A stretch of 64,000 nt of DNA from Anisakis pegreffii (taxonomy: Eukaryota; Nematoda; Chromadorea; Rhabditida; Anisakidae). Positions within the stretch are counted from its first letter, which is position 1. Every line of letters starts with the position of its first letter. This document shows positions 24,357 to 37,800 of the stretch, in pieces. The stretch is taken from assembly GCA_035041965.1 (NCBI GenBank), contig JAPYMA010000957.1, forward strand, positions 1 through 64,000. Direction: 5' to 3'. The notes beneath the pieces were generated by a model. The model ran no database searches. It was not told the DNA's origin and saw only the letters and a list, made by a program, of their open reading frames with translations. The translations under genes and the position numbers were made by a program.

Positions 24357-24620
24357 ATGATTGATGAAGAAGAATACTTCTCAGTTTCGTCACTTGCAAA
24401 TGCGCACAACATTGTGTCTATAATGAACACCCGTTCTCAAAACGATCCATTATTTGTGGCTGCACTATCAAACAGCGTTTTCTGCTCTTTTTGTTGCCTG
24501 GATACTGAGTAATCCTCACGGATTTCATTTCAGTTTCTGCGTCAGAAAACAAAATTTCCAGCGAACTGTAGCTCAGCAACATCTAATCGTAAATGCATTC
24601 AAAATTCTATCACTGTTTAA
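24357..24620 (+). CDS. Candidate two-exon small gene, unrecognised
   Basis: The ATG at 24357 opens a frame reading MIDEEEYFSVSSLANAHNIV. A 57-bp intron (24477-24533, GTTTTC...TTTCAG) joins it in phase to a second exon ending TAA at 24618-24620, giving 68 residues; AATAAA follows at 24652. A second reading ends the first exon at a GA|GTAATC donor, but that intron would be only 25 bp. No family is recognised. An open frame this short is expected by chance in AT-rich DNA, so the support is the combination of start, intron size and poly(A) signal. Confidence 0.28.
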
Positions 24621-25825
24621 ACGAGATCGCAGAAATATTGCCTAGACCTTGAATAAATCGTCATTGAAATAGCACTACGAAAATACTACCCGAGACCTTG
24701 GGTAATCTTCATAATTCCCATCGGAATATGAATTAAACTTTGGAGACAGATAGCATGTCAGCTATAGGTGTAACTAACTCATTTAAGATATCAGCTATAG
24801 ATGTAATTGCACGTATCATTCAAACTATCTCATAATTACGATTCATAAAAGAGTAATGGATAATAAAATGGTACAACAGAAAATAATGAACACACTCTGC
24901 ACGACATAAGAATTTTAGCCCAAATATCACCAATAAAATCAAAAAAATAACAAATATCAATAAATGCCATCGTAACAATAAGCAATAATAATAATAAATA
25001 ATAACACTAATAATAATTAATAATAACCTCAATAGAACCAATAATAATTTTCAAATAATTCAATGATACATTCAAAAACTCAAGGTCAATCTCAAGGAAA
25101 CACGAAAGAGCTCTATCGAAGTAATATCGTCCTTAGAATAGACATTCACAAAATTACCAACAGCAATAATAACGCCAATGAAACAAAATACAACCTTTTT
25201 AGGTGATACTTGAAAAGCTGAAAAAAACATCTGAATCAAAAAATAGATAGAATAACTCATCAATGAATGCTCTAACAAAAGCCATTCATCGCACTCCCTT
25301 CAATACAACCCAACAACTCCTCTCGTATGACATTCAAATTCTTCGAACTTCACAAATTTCCACTCCTATCCTGTAGCCACGTAACTCCAGTTCATTTGTA
25401 CCGGATATTTTCAAATCGCAAGTTATTATGACTGCTACTTTTATCATTTCTACTATAATTATTACTAATATCATTGTTGCTATCATTCCTTTTAGTAACA
25501 TTAGTCCATATTGTTTACAGGTCCTTCATATTGTTCGTTATCATTCATGGATACAATATGAAACTGTATTGCATGCTCCTTTTGCCTGAATATTGAACAA
25601 TCTTAATGCTATTGTTCAATAAATTCCTTCAATCAGCACGGAAAAATGTCACAATTTCCAAATTCTCTACTGATTCATTGAAAGTCTGATAATTCTGTTA
25701 TCATTTATCTCATTTTATTGATGAACATTGCTAGAAGTTAACTTAGACCGTCGTTTATAGAACTGAATTGAATTAAACACCTCACCTTCGGCAAGCATCA
25801 CAGAATCATGCATATGTAAACATTA

Positions 25826-25873
25826 AACACAACAATAACACTGTTATTGTTGTGTTACTGTTATTATAACAGT
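25826..25873. repeat. Two adjacent perfect palindromes
   Basis: 25826-25840 and 25842-25856 are perfect 15-bp inverted arms around one base (AACACAACAATAACA / its complement). The next 17 bp, 25857-25873, form a second palindrome (ACTGTTAT-T-ATAACAGT). The block can fold into two consecutive hairpins. Confidence 0.9.
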
Positions 25874-26186
25874 AATAATAATGTAAATTGTAATATTAAA
25901 AACGATCATTCCAATGATAAACACAATAAAACAAACAATATTCAATAAAATTATCATTTGATACAATAATACTACAAGATTGTTAATGTGATGATGTTAA
26001 ATGTAAGTCAAATACCAGCCAATTCTATCAAAGTATCACCTAAAGTAAATATAAGAGAATACTTTACTGCATACAAGGCAACACTTCACTGCGATATCCA
26101 AATTTGGAATGATACGATGTGATCAGCAATAATATTACTAGATTATCAAACCGTTATCACGATCACACGAGTAAACACGTTATCAG

Positions 26187-29100
26187 TCACGATTTTTTCT
26201 CATTCTGGTCAATACGGCGCCCGATTTTCGGTTCATCAATCAGTTTGGACATGGCGAGTGCAACAACATTATCTTTGTGATACTGAAGATAAAGATAGGG
26301 AACAATAAAAGTGGTTCAACGAATAAAAATTACAATTAAAACAACGATTCGACACATACTATGAAGACAATCACAAATCTTCCACTACAACTCCAAAAAG
26401 TTGCCTATAACTACTTCATAATATCTATTTCATATTAATATTAATATGTTGCTTACTTCATATTAATATTACGATTAGTACTGTCAGATTATCCTGTTGG
26501 ATATCACCATTATAACATAATAACCACCACTCTGCCCATAATATCACTACTAGTTCCCACTCTACCAGACTCCTCTTATCATTATCGGCATCAGTATCAT
26601 TAGTGTATGATAACATCATACTGCTTATGAGTAACTTCTCACAATGCAAAATTCACATGTCCAACTATTCATAAATTATCAAAATGTCTAAAATTGTCTA
26701 CCCATGTCTAAAATTCATAAATACAAGCTATTCGTAAGTATTCACAAAATTTCTAAAAATATTTCGATTTTTGCAGAATTTATGACGTTAGCAATGCTGA
26801 TTTTTCGCAGATATTATGACTGTAGCAAAGTATTTTCGTTGGATAAAATTGTCGTTGAATACACCATTCCAGTTATCATAAATTCATATGAACAATAATC
26901 AATGAATCCATCTCCATTCAAAGCGAACGAAATTCGTTGATGATTAAGTGATACAAAATGATGCATCAGCACATTACGAATCATATAAAATCGAAATTTC
27001 TCTCGCCATCACAATCACAAAACCTTCACAAACACTTTACAAAATTTCAGCGATAGACTGAAAAAATCTCAACGCAATTCAAACACCATAAATATCGCCC
27101 TCTCAACGTTGAAATTCACTAACAATCATACGGTTGTTGAATGCTTGTTGGTATTCAAAAACAGCTTGATTGATGACAAATGATACGAATTACAGAAAAT
27201 TACATGTAGACTGGGAAAAACTCGAATAATTATGACTGAATGGAGTGGAAAGATGATATCGACGATCTGTCAATGCAGCAATAGAATTCGTAATTGTAAT
27301 CGCCACCCTTCCAAGTTGAATTTAAAATAATTTTTTGAATTTTCAGAATAACCAAAATCAGGACTGAAATAAGACTCAGAAAAGAATTTGAAGCAGAACG
27401 AGGAATAATTTCACACTGATATCATTTCAGAGATTCACATCGATGTGGAAATAACCAAACTCAAAAGAAATCAACGAATTAGTAAATTAATTAACGGAAC
27501 TAATTTCGAATATGCTTCAAGTTTTTGGTCATGCCAGTTAAATATCGTCAGATCATAAGGAAAGCCAGCTTTGAAATACCTTAACCGTTCACTGCTCCAG
27601 GATCTCTGCCTAAACTTCTTCAAAAAGTGAGAATCTTAAACTGCTCTCCTTTGCTCTGATATAATTTTTCATCAGCCTGTCCAGGGACGATCAAACCAGT
27701 CCCATCAATAATTGCTTCAAAATTCGATTATGAAAGCAACTGGTCCAGAAAAATGAAATTAATTTCTAGCAAAATGCCATCGCAAATGAAAAATTATGTA
27801 TCCAAAACTAATTTCAAAGAAAAAAACAATATGAGACAAATTGATTGTTCACTTTTCAGTTGTTTACCCCGGCGAAACAACTCGTATGACATGAGTGAAT
27901 GCGACAACAAAATTTCTGCACGATAACATAAAGACATGTGAAGATAAAAAGACTTATTTATGTGAATGATGTAAATTCAATTAATCCATTTTAATCCGTT
28001 TCATCGCATCCTTTAACGAGAATAAAAAAAAAACTTGAATTCTAGAAATTCGATAATCGAACTCAAAACCATTATCATAACACGGCAATATGCGCAACAA
28101 TAACATTTGAATAACAATTTACTTGAAGATTTCATAGTCACCAGCGAACGTGCGATTCTTAAAATCATTCTGCACAATCACAACCTCATGGCTGCTATCA
28201 TTCACAAGCTTGAATCGTACTCGAGTTTCCTGTTATACTTAGTTGTCGCCCTGATTGATGCGGATTTATAGAACTGCTGATATCCTCTGCTATTATCAGA
28301 TAGATGTTATTATCAGATGTTGTTGATATCCTCTGCCATTATCAGATATTGCTGCTATGCTCTATCCGTCTATCCGAATCTCATATCTAACCAATGAGGC
28401 ACTCATAAAACGAGCAAATGCTCATTAAGAAATTAATTCATTTAATATCCATAAATCCCATTTTCATTTGTTCGTATATGCGCTCATTCAATTAGTGGAC
28501 AACACAACACAAACCTTTTCAGTTTTTCATTATTTTGACGATCAACAATACATAATGATTTTAATGAATAATAATTGAATTGTATGCTTCATTGATTACG
28601 AAATTATCGAATCACGTTCAGCTATTCAAGTTCTTTCAATGGTAGTTGATAAAAACAAACAGAGACAGACGGCATCTCGGAAGATGTTCAGTTAGATAAT
28701 TCATCCAACCAGGATTTGAATTAGACTCAACCAGGAATTTTTTTCATCTCGACGGATATGGCCAAATCCAATACGGTGAACTCAAGAAATTAGCCGAGAT
28801 CACTTTGTATTAATCTAGCTAAATATTCAGCAATTCATTCACTTAATCAGCAGTAATAAAGTCAAATTTGTTCAGATATAATCGAAGAAACACTGAGATA
28901 ATGTACAATCAATCAAGGAAATTCCCAACAAATTACTTCACTCACAAACAACTATCAATTACTAGAAAACAACCGAATGCAAGAAATCTTAGACCATTGA
29001 AGTGATTAAATTTTGCTCATTAATACATATATTCAGTGCAGAAACGCTTACCAATAACCATAATAATAAGATATCAAACGTCGGAAATACATTGGAAAAG

Positions 29101-32100
29101 TGACGAAATAATCAAAGAGGCTCTACATCAACAATGAATAAACACCTTATGACCCAGCTGATCAGTTTCTATGCTCTCGTTTTATAATATTCCATAGAAG
29201 ACGAGAAAATGCATCAGCATAATATAATATTTACTGATGGCGTCGTGCTCATGAGAATGCAAATATAAGATTCCATCTATGTTTGCTTAGATTGCTCAGC
29301 TAAAGCAGTCTGAAGCAGTCAAATCAAACGCCTCAGCATTATTTCTATGAATCATATAAGCTTATGAACATCAAATCCTTTGATAGACAGACGACGACGA
29401 ATCGCTGAATGTTTTCATGCTATTTTATGATAGACTTTCTTTTTGCTTTCTCTCTTATGAATCTTCAAACATGCCACGAAATGATTAAGAATTCCATGAA
29501 AGTGATCAAATATTTAATTGAAATTTCGAAGATTTCAATCATAAATCAGAAAAATCAGATGATCTGTTTTATTTTTTTCACTTACGCATACACACCTGTA
29601 CATGATCTTGCGCAAGAAAGGAAATGAGTCGTGGAATAGGAATGAAGCGGTAAATATTTACCTTATGAAACATAACGTAAAGCATGAAGTGATTCAATTG
29701 AACTGATCACATGGCAATGTAAAGTGCTACAGAATGATATTATTAGCAGGGAAAGCGCTGCTAATCTCTTATCGCATTTCATCAGGTGATCAGTTGTTGT
29801 TGAGAAATTGTCGCATTTGGACTTAACGATAACATTTGCGTGCGTTAAACTTGAAAATATTGATGTTTACATTACGATCTAAACCAGAAAATTCTATAAA
29901 TTCGAACGTACCGTTTTCGATATTTACCATGCAACATTGCACTTCTGCCAGTAAATTTGATAAGAAACTAAGATTTCGATGGAAAAGTTGTACACAAGCA
30001 AACATCTTTCTATTTGTTGAATTCAAACATTCTTTCCGTTTCAGTTCGGAGGAATTATAAGGACATGAAAACGTCTTGCAATTATTACTGTTGGTATAGT
30101 GCTAACGATGGATATAAGCTTCAGTTAGAACAACGTCATTGATTAGGGCTAGGTCGGGGACGACGTGGGTCGCAGGTCCCACCGAAGGTAGGATACAGGA
30201 CCGGATCACAAATCAACTCTGTCTTTGATAGTATTATGAGTGGTAACAATGATGATGAGAATATTATCAGTGATGTCGATAACTATAATACTACATTATT
30301 GATCGCACCAAATTTTAATGTCAGTGAGTAGCTTGGATTTTATTATCAATTCGTCATTTCAAAGCAAACTGATACTAAAATCTATACTCACTGGCAATTC
30401 TGCACTGAAAACTGATAAAACTTTATTTCTTGATTGCAAAAACCAACGACTCAGCAAATTTTATCACAGAGATAAGGAACAATAAGACCGCACAAAGATC
30501 GCATCTGTTTGTGTTTTCAGTTGAAACAAAAAATCGTCGCAACACAATTTAAGGGATATTAGTTTCAAAAATAGTTATTTGATACTCTAATGTAATGATA
30601 GTGTGAGAAAATGAAACAATTTCTCAGCACATGAAAATATGCAAAACAAAATGTTGAAAATTTTCCTATAATGAAAAAACGATACGACTGCAGTAATGAA
30701 TGCTCACTACAAAATGTAACAACAACTAATAATAACCAACCCTGATAAAATAAAACAAAGTAAAACCAGCGTTATACTAAACCAGAAATTCCCATCTTTA
30801 ACGAAATGAATACTTAAAATTGCTTGAAAAATCGCGACATGACCAAAACACTATAGGAAATGATAACATTTCTTCGTGTATCTCACAAACAATGCCGAGA
30901 GTTACTCCAGCAGCAGCATATTACATTTTGTATTCATCAAACCACTCCAAATTTCTCTGGAGATCGTCAAATCGCCTATTCAATATCTCGGATGATCCAA
31001 TTTCTCCACAAAAATGGCTAACAAATCGACACCAAGAGCACAACACCCCTATACAAGTCATCGTAAAATGAAACGAAATTGCGTTTGAAATGCAAATGAA
31101 GCGAAATGAAATCGTCAAAAAAAACATCGTTATTATTATTATTATTGTTATCGTTGTTGTTATCGCAATGCGTCATCTGACATTACGAAATCACTTGAAT
31201 TCATTTTTCAAGAACTAAATTTTCATAAGCGCCGCATGAAACAATAACATTAGATGTGATTATGCAAATTCATAATAATATTTTTGAAAGGATATTTTCG
31301 GATTCAATTTTTCTGTCAGCTGAACACAACATTAATCAGGACACTGATAATACCAGTGATAAGAAATTCATTAGCAACGATAATAATAATAATGATCACA
31401 ATTTAACACCTGCAAAAAATCCTACAACTGCACTACTAAAATCGACGAGCAATTTCCAAACGAATATTGCGCCTAATCTATCTGAAAATACCACCGAAAT
31501 AGAAATGATCACCGCAGTTCGAATGCCTCTAAAATTATGATCTCGAAAAAACCGCAGAGAAAATTTTCTCATTTCATTTCACTTATCCACATTATCCATT
31601 TTCTCCATATCTCAACCACTGACACTCTCAAAAGGAAAGACCTCGATCGGCTGGCAATTAAATTGGCATACAGAGCGATCCACGTCACGAATGGTCATAC
31701 GAACGAAGAGTTGCATCCATCCAATGATCCAATGAAAAGATTTTTTTGCGGAATTGAGCATTCAATGATTCCATTTCCAAAATTTTCCAATTAAAAGTCA
31801 TCACCGAAAAAGAAATTTTTTCAACCGAAACGCCAATCAATCAAATTTATGCGAAAATCCACAAAATTGAAGCGTTTGAATCGACGAAAGTTTGTCTTAG
31901 AATATTCGCTTCAATTTGATTCATTCGTTCATTAAGGAAACCCAATTTTTACGATTTTGATTCATTTCACTTTCTGCACCCACGATAACAACTCAATCAA
32001 TCAAATTCATCAATCAAATTATTTCGTTATGGACATTTTCCGAGAAACGAACAAACTCAGTTCAAATTACTGCTTTCATTGGAAACGAACCTATAAGCAT

Positions 32101-32598
32101 GGATATCGACAATTTCGAATGTTTCAAAAAGTTCACCGCAACAATTATCTTAATGATTCTGAATGTGCACATTCTGAATACCTCCCAACCATTAGATGCA
32201 ATGACGTAAAGAACACATCTAACACTACGTGCTATGCTCTCATTGTCAGTGTAATAACAATTCTCGATGCTGATACGGATTGCCCTTATCGAACCAAACA
32301 TGCAGATAGTCTTGCGATGGACTGACGACCTCTGTATGAATACCTATCACCTCAGGGCTTTCAGCTGACAAATGCACACGCTATCGCAAACTTATGAATT
32401 ACTAAGCTCATAAAACGAATTTGTCCATGCAGCAACAAATAAATCCCCCAGGAAATCAACCAAACACAGCCACATCCCAAATGTAGTCAATTACGAAAAA
32501 TACCTCCTAAAACATCATCTGATATAATATCTCTATCATAAAATAGATATCTCCAGCAAGCACGCATCTCCATCCATAATGCACTTCTTTTCTTACAT
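26187..32598 (-). CDS. Candidate multi-exon gene, unresolved and unrecognised
   Basis: Possible coding exons in gene order: 32598-32504 (SALWMEMRACWRYLFYDRD), 31048-30925 (SSEILNRRFDDLQRNLEWFD), 28229-28123 (ETRVRFKLVNDSSHEVVIV), 27739-27697 (43 bp) and 26282-26187 (NVVALAMSKLIDEP, ending in TGA). Each is bounded by a plausible acceptor and donor. The 32504/31048 join and the last two joins are in phase; the 30925/28229 join is not, so an exon is missing there, as is the 5' end. Acidic residues and G-starting codons favour coding on this strand, but single exons of this length arise by chance here. I cannot assign a family. Confidence 0.25.
30141..30205 (+). repeat. GC-rich fragment of a dispersed repeat
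   Basis: AGGGCTAGGTCGGGGACGAC and the following bases resemble the reverse complement of 49780-49815 (AGGGTTGGGTCGGGG...). It is an isolated GC-rich island in AT-rich sequence. Confidence 0.5.
31537..31794 (+). other. Open frame with protein-like right half; doubtful
   Basis: Within this frame, the part from about 31625 (RKDLDRLAIKLAYRAIHVTN, then NEELHPSNDPMKRF) has many G-starting codons and higher G+C. A weak acceptor (CTCAAAAG) is the only nearby splice site. No family recognised and no start or donor established. Confidence 0.15.
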
Positions 32599-33053
32599 CT
32601 GCTCAAATGGAGACTAAGAAAGTATAGGTAAGCAAAGAAGCACTGAAACCGAAAGTAAATGCGGATTGAAAAAACGGTAAGCACTTTTTTAGGATCGGTC
32701 TTATCAGTAACCTAGCAACACTTCATCTCTTATCTAAAAGCTCTAAAAATTTTTCTGCCATTTCCCAACACCAAAACACGTATGAATCTAATCGCTTCGG
32801 AGAGATTTTTCGAAATTGAAAATCAAACATACAATCAAATACAATAAATCTGCATTCATAAATCATAAAGCAACAGATCGAATGGCAATACAATAACGCG
32901 ATCAATTTAAGTGTCTTTTTTGCTCAATAAAATGATTTTCCATTTTCACGACAATCAAATTGAAGCGATTAGATAAAACTGACAGAATAGCGCCACATTT
33001 CAAACGAAGAGAAGGCATTATGTGCAAATAATCACGTGATAAAATTTTTTCAG

Positions 33054-33190
33054 GACCTGTAATTTTCTTCCAAGCTTCAACATACTATCGAAGTTTACAG
33101 TTATCAATCCTAGATAAGACTTCAACAGAAATTGCACGTACACTTGCTGAAATTTGCTCGCAACCTCCAACGGTCAATCTCTCGATTCAG
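33054..33190 (+). other. Candidate internal exon, plus strand
   Basis: TTTTTTCAG|GA at 33054 and CAG|GTAATA at 33190 are both strong splice sites, and the 137 bp between are open in one frame for 45 codons (PVIFFQASTYYRSLQL, TSTEIARTLAEICSQPP). I cannot join it to other exons. It overlaps no other feature and could be part of a plus-strand gene with long introns, or chance. Confidence 0.25.
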
Positions 33191-34719
33191 GTAATAATTC
33201 AGATAAATCTGAGAAAGTTCGATGAATACAGATGGATTTTCCACCTGTTATTACTCATCAATCTAATATCTTCCTTCGCCATCTTTTGCTACTTACAATA
33301 GCCTATCACTGATATTCTAATGTAACATGAAATAACATCATTATTCATAGCATTACTAAGAGATCGTTCTCATATAATCATTAAGACCATTCATAATGTA
33401 AAAATTCGTCAGCTGGATGAGTTCTAAGCTAAAGTTCTAAGAGTTCTAAGCAACGGAAGAATTGCGCAACACTTCATCAAATGAGAAAAGCTTCAGATGA
33501 GAAACTGCGGAAATGGCGAAATCTCTTCAGCAACATTCAATTTTCACGATTCAGACATTTCCTCTCGTTGATGACATAATGCCTTGAAAGCATTTCTTAT
33601 TCAGTTGGAATGTAACGAGCTTTATAGAATAAGTAAATAAAAATTTTCATTTCATTTTCATTAGTCATCAACTTTTATGCACTATCACTCATTTCATGTA
33701 ATCCGGAAATGTGGAAATTTCTTCAACAAAATTGCTTAAGCAAGCATCATTCAAATCATTCTTAATCTTTAACTCAAACGCATGCTTCATGCCAACTGTA
33801 AGCATTTAACATGCAAAAACACTTAACATTTAAAGCGTTTGCTAATGGCACAAGCCGCACCAATTGCTTGAGCATGTGATAAAATTGCTGAAACTGAACA
33901 TACAATTGTGAACCATTTGTGAATCATATGACGACATCCGGGCAGTGAACAATTCTTGAGGTAATTTGAACTTCATTCTTTGAGATGATATGCCGCTTTT
34001 CCAACAAAACACTGCTATTTGCATGATTGAACAGAACGTTTTCCGTCTACCAGGATGTAATCAGCTGTGAGAAAAATTATCCATACCCCATTCAATCTGA
34101 CACATAAATACAATGGTATAACACCATGATATGATATAATATATAAGTGATATATATAGATATAATAATATAAAATAAAGATAAGGATGAATACATCAGA
34201 TGGAATAGCTAGGAATTATTATTGGATTGGATATATAAGCAGTTATTTGCTTCATTAACAAAATGAAACTGCATGAAAATCGCGAATGATACGGTTTCGT
34301 GATGTAAATATTCTTATCACACCTGACATATCCGACCGATCTCCAATACTATAAAATATTCTCGATTGTGTGCGAGTTGATCAACAACTACATTATGAGC
34401 TTATGCCATTCGCTTACTATCAATATCATTATTGCATTCGCCAATCTTTTGCATGCTCCATTCCGCGTAGCTAATACTATCAGAGCACAAACTGTCTAAC
34501 TCAACAAATTTCATCTCAGATAATAATTTTCAGCGATATAATGATTCACTGAAATGATGTTGAGCGATAGCGATGATAATAAGAGAATATCAGTCATATA
34601 TGTACATGAGAATGATACAATGATAAATATGAGAACGTGAGATTTCGGAATGAAGGAATTTAAATGAATATGAAACTTCGAAATGGAAGATTGTGGTAAT
34701 CGATTTTCCTAAAGGATGA

Positions 34720-34865
34720 TGGATATTTGTTTGGATTGATGTGTCGTATCTGATGGATCATCTCGATCCGAATACCAAAATTAGACTTTCAATCAGTGGA
34801 TGGAGCAAAAGCGATATGAAGAGACGTGGAGAAAAACGAGCATTACTAACAGAAAGTCAAACATA
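34720..34865 (+). other. Short open frame, protein-like; doubtful
   Basis: A 48-codon frame (WIFVWIDVSYLMDHLDPN, then KRRGEKRALLTESQT) ends at TAA 34863-34865; an ATG at 34753 could start 37 residues of it. The composition is coding-like, but a stop directly precedes the frame and no acceptor fits. Unrecognised. Confidence 0.15.
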
Positions 34866-37800
34866 AAGAGATGAAGGTGAAATGATTTCGTTTTTCACAA
34901 ATCCATAATCATTAGATGGATGGATTTCGAAGATTTCAACTGTCATGATCATGGATATTATAAATTGATTGATTTAGTGCTGAAGAGGGAGATCGAATAA
35001 GATGCAAACAATTTCAACGAAGTAAGTCGAAATGAGATATCCGCGACGAATCAACAGATATCCGTTGACCAAACCACAATGATATGCGAAGAGACAAGAG
35101 AGGTGAACGAATGAGAAACCAAACGAAATAGTCATTAAATCCGTGGTTTCCGAGGAATAATATCACAAAACGGTGACTCTAGAAGGGCAAGTCGGATCTA
35201 CAGTCAGTGGCAAAAAGGATCATGCAATCGCGCAGGGCAATAAGTTTGTCGTTGAATGTTAGGCGCATGGTATATGAATAGGTAATCATCGTGACTATGA
35301 TGTCAATGACTATAGTCATTCCTATTATTACTGCTTTGTGATCATCATTATTATTATTGGAGAGGATGTGATATTGACCGATTATTCGGTTGATCGCCGA
35401 ATTCATCACATTCACACATAACCAACCCAAAAACAAAGTTCAGCATCCAAAACATAGAAACAAATTAAATCATCAGAATTCTCATCTCACATTCCATCTA
35501 TAATTGATAAAGATGTTGTGTCTAAAATTAAAGAATGCGGAAACACAGACGAGTAAGCTTCTAAGAGGCAATGCAACCCAAAGTCTCAATGTTTGAGAGG
35601 CTCAATGTTTGAAAAATTTGCAGACTACCTCATATAAACTGAATGCAACGTGTTTTTCAATGAGGTGTTCGAATTCTAGGCATTTTCAAATAATTAATCA
35701 GAACGTTTCCTTATAAGCAACTGATTCCATATCAAAAAGCTTCTGCAACAAATCCAGTTGAGAATATAAAATTGTGCAGCTCAGCGATATCAGTAGACAG
35801 TTGTAACGTCCATTAAGGCTTATGAATCTTAATCATACGCTGAAGTCTTAACTGTAACGATAATGAAATCCATCCAACAGGTTAATTAGACAGGTTAATT
35901 AGATACCTTGATGGATTAGGAAGGTTAATATCAAACACATTTAAATATCACTTCGCCTGAGTCTAGCTATCTAAAAAACAGAGCCGAAATAAGCCAAAAT
36001 GGAATCTCACATTTCAACAATTAGATGAGAAGGCAGTAAAAGAAGGGACATTGTCGCTGGATTAAGCAATATCCCAAAGCGCTTCTTCAACTGAGGATAA
36101 TCTCTATCTTTCAATAGCTCCCTTTCTGAAATCCTGAATAACAATTGTTACAGTCAGACCCTAACTGTTGACCTATTGATATTCTATGAAAATTTACAAT
36201 GGGACTCAACATCTTCACACATTTACATATTATTTCCATATATTTTGCTTATTCACAATCAGATCAACAAGATATTCATGATCCTTCTATTGCTTCATTA
36301 TCTAAACATTAAAACAGTCATCAAATCATATTATTCCCAGAAAACAGTGCAGATAAGTTGCATCTTTGATACACTTACAAGCTTTTTCCTTCAAGAGAAC
36401 ATTTTGTTAAAACAGAAAATTGCAATCAGTGAAAAAATGATAAAGAAATGTCAACTGATCCTGATTTCAACCAAAGATATTTTTTAGTCTTAATTCCATT
36501 AGCGGCGATCTTGAGAAAGTTTTCATTCAATGAAGAGGGAATCCTTCCTCCTTAGAAAAATAGGAAAAATCGAAAACTGAATTGAGACTGACTGTCTTTT
36601 GGATAACGAGGAAGTCGGAATGAACAATGAGTCGCAAAATCATTGTTTTGAACGGAATGCATGGAATGAAGACGGAATGGAAAGAAATAAAAATGAAACC
36701 ACAATCGAGAGATGAAGAAATAGGAAACCACTACTGAATGAAATCTAAATCTGCATTCAAATCAAACAAATGAAAACACAAACAGAAATATTAACATAAA
36801 CACGAATGAAAATTTATCTTCTTATTGAATTCATATGAAATGTTTGAGAATAATAGAAAACGAAATGTTGACATTCTTAAGAAAATTTGACAACATTCTT
36901 AAGAAGATCCGGTGAAAAGACAAAAGTCGTAATTTATCAATGTTGCAAAATCATTTGAAGTGCCACGAACGAAATCCAGATATTTGTTCATTAATGAAAA
37001 TCAATCATCAATCATCATCTGGTGATGAGTAATGTTCAGAAGATGATCGAACGCAAAATCGATCGTCTGATGCAAAATCGATTGAGTATGATTGCACTTT
37101 TAATCAGCTACACATAAATCTGATTGCTTTCTGTCTAAGTGAGTTTTTTTTTCAGCCAAACTTTCTACACTGAAAAAAACCCTACCTATTACTTAGGTAT
37201 CTCTCCACTGAATTGCTGATATCTATCTGTCTGGTATGTGCAGCACTCAAGATTCCATTTTAAATCCGCTTATACTTAATTACGTGCACTATTCAGATAC
37301 GTGTTTAGCTCACGTATGATACGTATACCAATTGTATGTCCAAAACAACGATTACTATTTTAACCTTAAACAATTCAACAATATGTGACTCTAATCAAAA
37401 AACACCTAATGCAGACAGCACAATATTTATTCCGCCGTTTCATTTGATACACGCCTGCATTAAAAATCACTAATCTATTGTATCAGTCACTTTCTCACTG
37501 AAAAACAAAACTGACTAATGACTAGCTGAACGCATTTCAATGCTTTACAATATCAGCAATCCAGCAATTGCCCTTTCAAATGTCACTTAATAATGTTTTT
37601 AGGGAAGCGTAAAACTTAAGGAATCGAAAAATATTCATTACTAACAATAAGCACTGAATGCTAAATGCAGCACTCTAAATTATCGCAAAGCAAACAGCAA
37701 CTGCAAAAAACACCTCATACACAAGCAGTTCAATGATAATTGTTCACTTATCTGTTTCATACCTAAATTGAACAACTGGTTTATTGATTCATAGAATACA

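Noticed and set aside
28690..28803. EF-hand-like stretch (HLDGYGQIQYGE) on the plus strand
   Set aside because: Loop positions 1 and 5 lack acidic or polar ligands, and no start, splice sites or second hand are present; best taken as chance.
30820..31071. 83-codon plus-strand frame whose middle faintly recalls a ubiquitin-protease C-terminus
   Set aside because: No other part of such an enzyme is nearby, and the opposite strand carries the better-supported candidate exon.
36176..36487. 103-codon plus-strand frame
   Set aside because: TTG-type start, AT-rich low complexity (Ile/Lys/Leu/Phe), no splice sites or motifs.
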